From an uncultured Bacillota bacterium (lineage in GTDB: Bacteria > Bacillota > Clostridia > Oscillospirales > Oscillospiraceae), in assembly GCA_937890735.1 (NCBI GenBank), contig CALACZ010000028.1, forward strand, positions 1 to 15,233: a stretch of DNA of 15,233 nt, given 5' to 3'. Below, one piece after another: positions 13,311 to 15,233 of this stretch; position 1 is the stretch's first letter; every line of letters starts with the position of its first letter. Position numbers and translations under genes: made by a program. The notes beneath the pieces are model-generated. The model saw nothing but the letters and a program-made list of their open reading frames with translations, was not told the origin of the DNA and searched no databases.

Positions 13311-13874
13311 TTATTTCCAGAGCTTCGTGGCGGTAAAGACGTGCGCGCGACCCAGCAGCCACACTGCCAGCACGTCCAGCACGAACGTCACGGCAAACTG
13401 GATGCTGCGCGAGGCGAGCTTTGTGAGGAAAAACGCCTCGAACGCGTCGCCGCCGTACACGAACGCGAGCGACCAGCTCTGGTAGAGGATCGAGCCGAGC
13501 ACCACGGCGGGCAGGAATGCCAGCGCGAGGCGCGGGATGGTGATTTTTTTACGGAGCATCGGCGAAAACAGCCCCGCGCACAGACCGTAGAGAATGGGCG
13601 GCACGCAGAACAGCGGATTGTAGCCGTAGCCGGAGAACAGGCAGCCGACGAGATCCGCCACAAAGCCGACCAGCGCGCCCGGCAGCGGCCCGAACAGCAT
13701 CCCGGCGATGAAGATGGGGATGGCTTCGAGCGAGAAGCGGGTGGTCTCATTGGGCATGGGGATGACGAGCCGCGCCAGCACGACGGACACAGCCGCCAGC
13801 AGCGCGCACGCCGCCAGCGTGCGAACGGGGAATGCGGCGCGGCGGACTGCCGTGTCGGTAGTCATTTTGGACAT
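13311..13874 (-). CDS. folT: Folate ECF transporter S component
   Basis: This 187-residue integral membrane protein of about six helices binds folate and works with the shared EcfA-EcfA'-EcfT module, which is not in this window. The signature TRFSLEAIPIFIAGMLFGP-LPGALVGFVADLVG (45-78) and the NPLFCVPPILYGLCAGLF segment match the FolT family. ATG at 13874 has AGGAGG eight bases upstream (13888-13883); an internal ATG at 13865 has no site. The upstream THF riboswitch confirms the substrate class. folC follows in the same operon. Confidence 0.92.
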   Translation of the reverse strand: MSKMTTDTAVRRAAFPVRTLAACALLAAVSVVLARLVIPMPNETTRFSLEAIPIFIAGMLFGPLPGALVGFVADLVGCLFSGYGYNPLFCVPPILYGLCAGLFSPMLRKKITIPRLALAFLPAVVLGSILYQSWSLAFVYGGDAFEAFFLTKLASRSIQFAVTFVLDVLAVWLLGRAHVFTATKLWK

Positions 13875-13882
13875 AAAAATAG

Positions 13883-13907
13883 CCTCCTGAAAAATCTTAG
13901 GAGGAGG
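13883..13907 (-). promoter_or_regulatory. Riboswitch expression platform hiding the folT ribosome site
   Basis: On the minus strand CCTCCT (13904-13899; a second register at 13907-13902) pairs with the ribosome site AGGAGG (13888-13883) across AAGATTTTTC, and CTATTTTT follows. The hairpin can block translation and might also terminate. It is the obvious output of the aptamer upstream. Confidence 0.7.
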
Positions 13908-13950
13908 TTGGGTAAGTGTTTACTTTTTCACAAGCAGTACAATTTCCTGT

Positions 13951-14053
13951 TTGATCAAGCGGATGCGAAATGACACCGCGGGAAAACTTCCCTTCGCCCG
14001 GCGGCAACCTCCCATCCAGCCGGTACTTGACGCGTCATTTCTACTCATGCAAG
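13951..14053 (-). ncRNA. Tetrahydrofolate (THF-I) riboswitch aptamer
   Basis: On the minus strand the conserved parts of the THF riboswitch are in order: GAGTAG (14046-14041), P2 left arm AAATGAC followed by CGCGTCAAGTACC, the GGATGGGAGGTTGCCG loop region, GCGAAGGG, and the right end CGCGGTGTCATTTCGCATCCGC (13980-13959; written here in two motifs, CGCGGTG and GCATCCGC). AAATGAC/GTCATTT closes P2. P1 is weak (CATG with CTTG, then TTG with CAA over a bulge). It lies upstream of folT-folC, the classical targets, so high THF should shut off import and polyglutamylation. Confidence 0.88.
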
Positions 14054-14318
14054 CGTCAGTTGGCAAGAGTACGCGCGCTTGCGGACCGATTCGGACCGCC
14101 GTCTGCCGCGTTATCGTCCTTGACTTGCGGCAGCAAGCCTGCGTCCTCTGCCTTGCAGACAACGCCCCGGATCGGGCGGCAAGTCCGTTTTTCGCGGAGG
14201 ATAAACGGCGGCTGGCTAGGCAGACGAGGCAGGTGGGCTGTCGCCCACCAACGAGGATAACGACGCCGGGCGTTGTTTTGCCCCGTGAAAAACCGCGTGT
14301 ATTCTTGTCAACTGACGC
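14053..14318 (+). ncRNA. Unrecognised structured RNA closed by a 25-bp helix
   Basis: 14053-14077 pairs without a gap with 14294-14318. The only three non-Watson-Crick positions (14063/14308, 14069/14302, 14073/14298) are all G-U if the plus strand is transcribed and all A-C if the minus strand is. Inside are GCGG-A-CCG/CGG-A-CCGC (14081-14099), CTGCCGC/GCGGCAG (14103-14133), CGCCC/GGGCG (14163-14178), CCGTTT/AAACGG (14185-14208), GGTGGGC/GCCCACC (14232-14249) and AACGACG/CGTTGTT (14259-14277, one more plus-strand G-U), with possible pseudoknot CGTTATC (14109-14115)/GATAACG (14256-14262). I do not recognise the class. No plus-strand promoter or terminator is evident; a terminal-inverted-repeat element is the alternative. 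Confidence 0.45.
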
Positions 14319-14396
14319 AACTGTCGGGTACGCATGGAATTGTTAAATTGACAGACTCACATCTTTCTGCCCTTCGGGGACGCTCCTTCCTCATTT

Positions 14397-14424
14397 ATTG
14401 TATTGATATTTTCAAAAATAGCAA
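14397..14424 (-). promoter_or_regulatory. Candidate promoter of the THF-folT-folC transcript
   Basis: On the minus strand TTGCTA (14424-14419), spacer 16, TACAAT (14402-14397). A start near 14390 would put about 340 bases ahead of the aptamer, all of the structured region included in antisense. Confidence 0.45.
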
Positions 14425-14473
14425 GAGGTAATTTGCAAAAATCCGCAATAAATCCGCCGCGCGGCGATGAAGA

Positions 14474-14502
14474 TTGCAATCTCCGCGCCCTGGTGGTAAA
14501 CT
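14474..14502 (+). promoter_or_regulatory. Promoter of the GNAT gene
   Basis: TTGCAA (14474-14479), spacer 17, TAAACT (14497-14502) with TGG directly before it, an extended -10. Confidence 0.6.
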
Positions 14503-14533
14503 GAGACGAAACAGGACGAAAAGAGGGCGTATT

Positions 14534-15058
14534 ATGGAGATCAGAAAAGCAGTGCAAGCCGACCTGGACGGCATCGAGAAAATTTACGACCGTATTCACG
14601 ACGGCGAGGCGCGGGGCTTGAGCACGACAGGCTGGCTGCGCGGCGTGTATCCCACGCGCCGGACGGCGCAGGACGCGCTTTCGCGCGGCGACCTGTTCGT
14701 GCTGACGCAGGACGGCGCGGTCGCCGCGGCGGCGATCATCAACCAGACGCAGGTCGATGTGTATAAGACTGCCGCGTGGAAGCACGAAGCGCGGGAGGAG
14801 GAGGTCATGGTGCTGCACACGCTGACCGTCGATCCGCAGCTGGGCGGCAGGGGCTTCGGACGCGCGTTCGTTGCGTTTTACGAGGACTACGCTAGAGCGC
14901 ACGCCTGCCCCGCCCTGCGCATCGACACCAACGCCCGCAACACCCGCGCCCGCAGGCTCTACAAGTCGCTGGGCTATGAAGAGATCGACATCGTGCCGTG
15001 CCGCTTCAACGGCATACCCGATGTGCAGCTGGTGTGCCTGGAGAAGTATTTGGGATAA
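14534..15058 (+). CDS. GNAT family N-acetyltransferase
   Basis: This 174-residue protein has the GNAT fold order: IRKAVQADLDGIEKIYDRI at the N-terminus, then the acetyl-CoA loop VDPQLGGRGFGRAFV (about 99-113) following VMVLHTLTV, then DTNARNTRARRLYKSLGYE (about 135-153), the classic motif B. It would transfer an acetyl group from acetyl-CoA to an amine; the substrate cannot be read from sequence. ATG at 14534 follows AGAGGG by about seven bases; upstream in-frame starts overlap the promoter. It is a single gene divergent from the folate operon. Confidence 0.9.
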   Translation: MEIRKAVQADLDGIEKIYDRIHDGEARGLSTTGWLRGVYPTRRTAQDALSRGDLFVLTQDGAVAAAAIINQTQVDVYKTAAWKHEAREEEVMVLHTLTVDPQLGGRGFGRAFVAFYEDYARAHACPALRIDTNARNTRARRLYKSLGYEEIDIVPCRFNGIPDVQLVCLEKYLG

Positions 15059-15073
15059 AAAACGTCAACGTCA

Positions 15074-15109
15074 GGCGGACTTTGCAGAAAAAAGAACAAG
15101 TCCGCCGTT
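15074..15109 (+). terminator. Weak terminator-like hairpin after the GNAT gene
   Basis: GGCGGACTT (15074-15082) pairs with AAGTCCGCC (15098-15106) across a 15-base loop, followed only by GTTT. A fair stem but a poor T-run. Confidence 0.5.
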
Positions 15110-15164
15110 TCCGAAGCCATCTCTTCAAATTGCCCGGCGACGGCGGCAGAAACGGAAATTATTC

Positions 15165-15193
15165 TTCCAAACTTCGGAAAAGAATGGTACAAT
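15165..15193 (+). promoter_or_regulatory. Promoter near the right edge
   Basis: TACAAT (15188-15193) with TGG before it is a good extended -10; TTCCAA (15165-15170) sits 17 bases upstream as a weak -35. Confidence 0.55.
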
Positions 15194-15211
15194 AGCCTTG
15201 AGGTGATCGAA

Positions 15212-15233
15212 TTGCTGAAGGTTTTTCTGGTGG
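15212..15233 (+). CDS. Start of a truncated gene, possibly a response regulator
   Basis: GAGGTGA (15200-15206) is followed after five bases by TTG, and the frame reads MLKVFLV to the window edge. That opening is common in receiver-domain response regulators, but seven residues cannot settle it. GTG at 15203 is an in-frame alternative without a ribosome site. Confidence 0.35.

Noticed and set aside
12264..13973. 569-codon open frame on the plus strand opposite folC and folT
   Set aside because: Antisense to two clear families and running into the riboswitch; no ribosome site or recognisable domain.
14053..14318. RNase P RNA, SRP RNA, 6S RNA or tmRNA
   Set aside because: None of the hallmark motifs is present (such as GAGGAAAGTCC of RNase P or the GGTCCGGAAGGAAGC-type SRP loop), and the multi-hairpin layout does not fit 6S.
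13951..14346. 131-codon open frame on the plus strand across the THF aptamer and structured region
   Set aside because: No ribosome site, no protein-like pattern, and the bases are explained by RNA pairing.

Overview
The window reads as chromosome of a high-GC, low-copy-repeat-rich member of the Clostridia, most likely the Oscillospiraceae. The grounds are strong AGGAGG-type ribosome sites, a CIRCE-controlled clpB, a PheB-type ACT protein, a YtvI-like membrane protein (a sporulation-linked family), a tetrahydrofolate (THF) riboswitch in front of an ECF folate transporter gene, and hairpin repeats of a style common in gut Firmicutes. The taxonomic call is an inference from gene content and base composition; no rRNA is present.

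Layout. 1-296 holds only repeat hairpins. 297-1346 (minus) is a YtvI/AI-2E-type permease. It is separated from the next, divergent operon by a 161-bp imperfect palindrome flanked by TTAT direct repeats. 1635-5697 (plus) is a four-gene operon: ACT regulator PheB, an iron alcohol dehydrogenase, homoserine dehydrogenase and aspartokinase. It starts at a clear sigma-A promoter and ends at a strong terminator. 5740-6535 is a gene-free island of two hairpin repeat families. 6554-7045 is a DUF6512 membrane protein. 7082-8428 is the infC-rpmI-rplT operon, with a near-consensus promoter, a structured leader, an AUC initiation codon for IF3 and a terminator. 8435-8740 is non-coding. 8741-11478 is clpB with promoter, perfect CIRCE and terminator. 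11557-11791 is a small DUF6440 gene. 11799-12024 is a long multi-hairpin repeat that runs into the 3' end of folC. 13874-12000 (minus) is a folT-folC operon led by a THF riboswitch. 14053-14318 is an unrecognised region closed by a 25-bp helix, probably a structured RNA. 14534-15058 is a GNAT acetyltransferase, and the window ends in the first codons of another gene.

How the genes work together. lysC and hom carry out the first and third steps of the aspartate family pathway (asd, thrB and thrC are not here), with PheB as a likely amino-acid sensor. folT imports folate and folC polyglutamylates it, and THF sensing closes the loop. infC-rpmI-rplT make IF3, L35 and L20 for translation. clpB is the stress disaggregase under HrcA control. 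The most novel items are the 14053-14318 structured region abutting the THF aptamer, the 1377-1537 palindromic element, the two-copy composite repeat that supplies the end of folC, and the alternative pairings in the infC leader.
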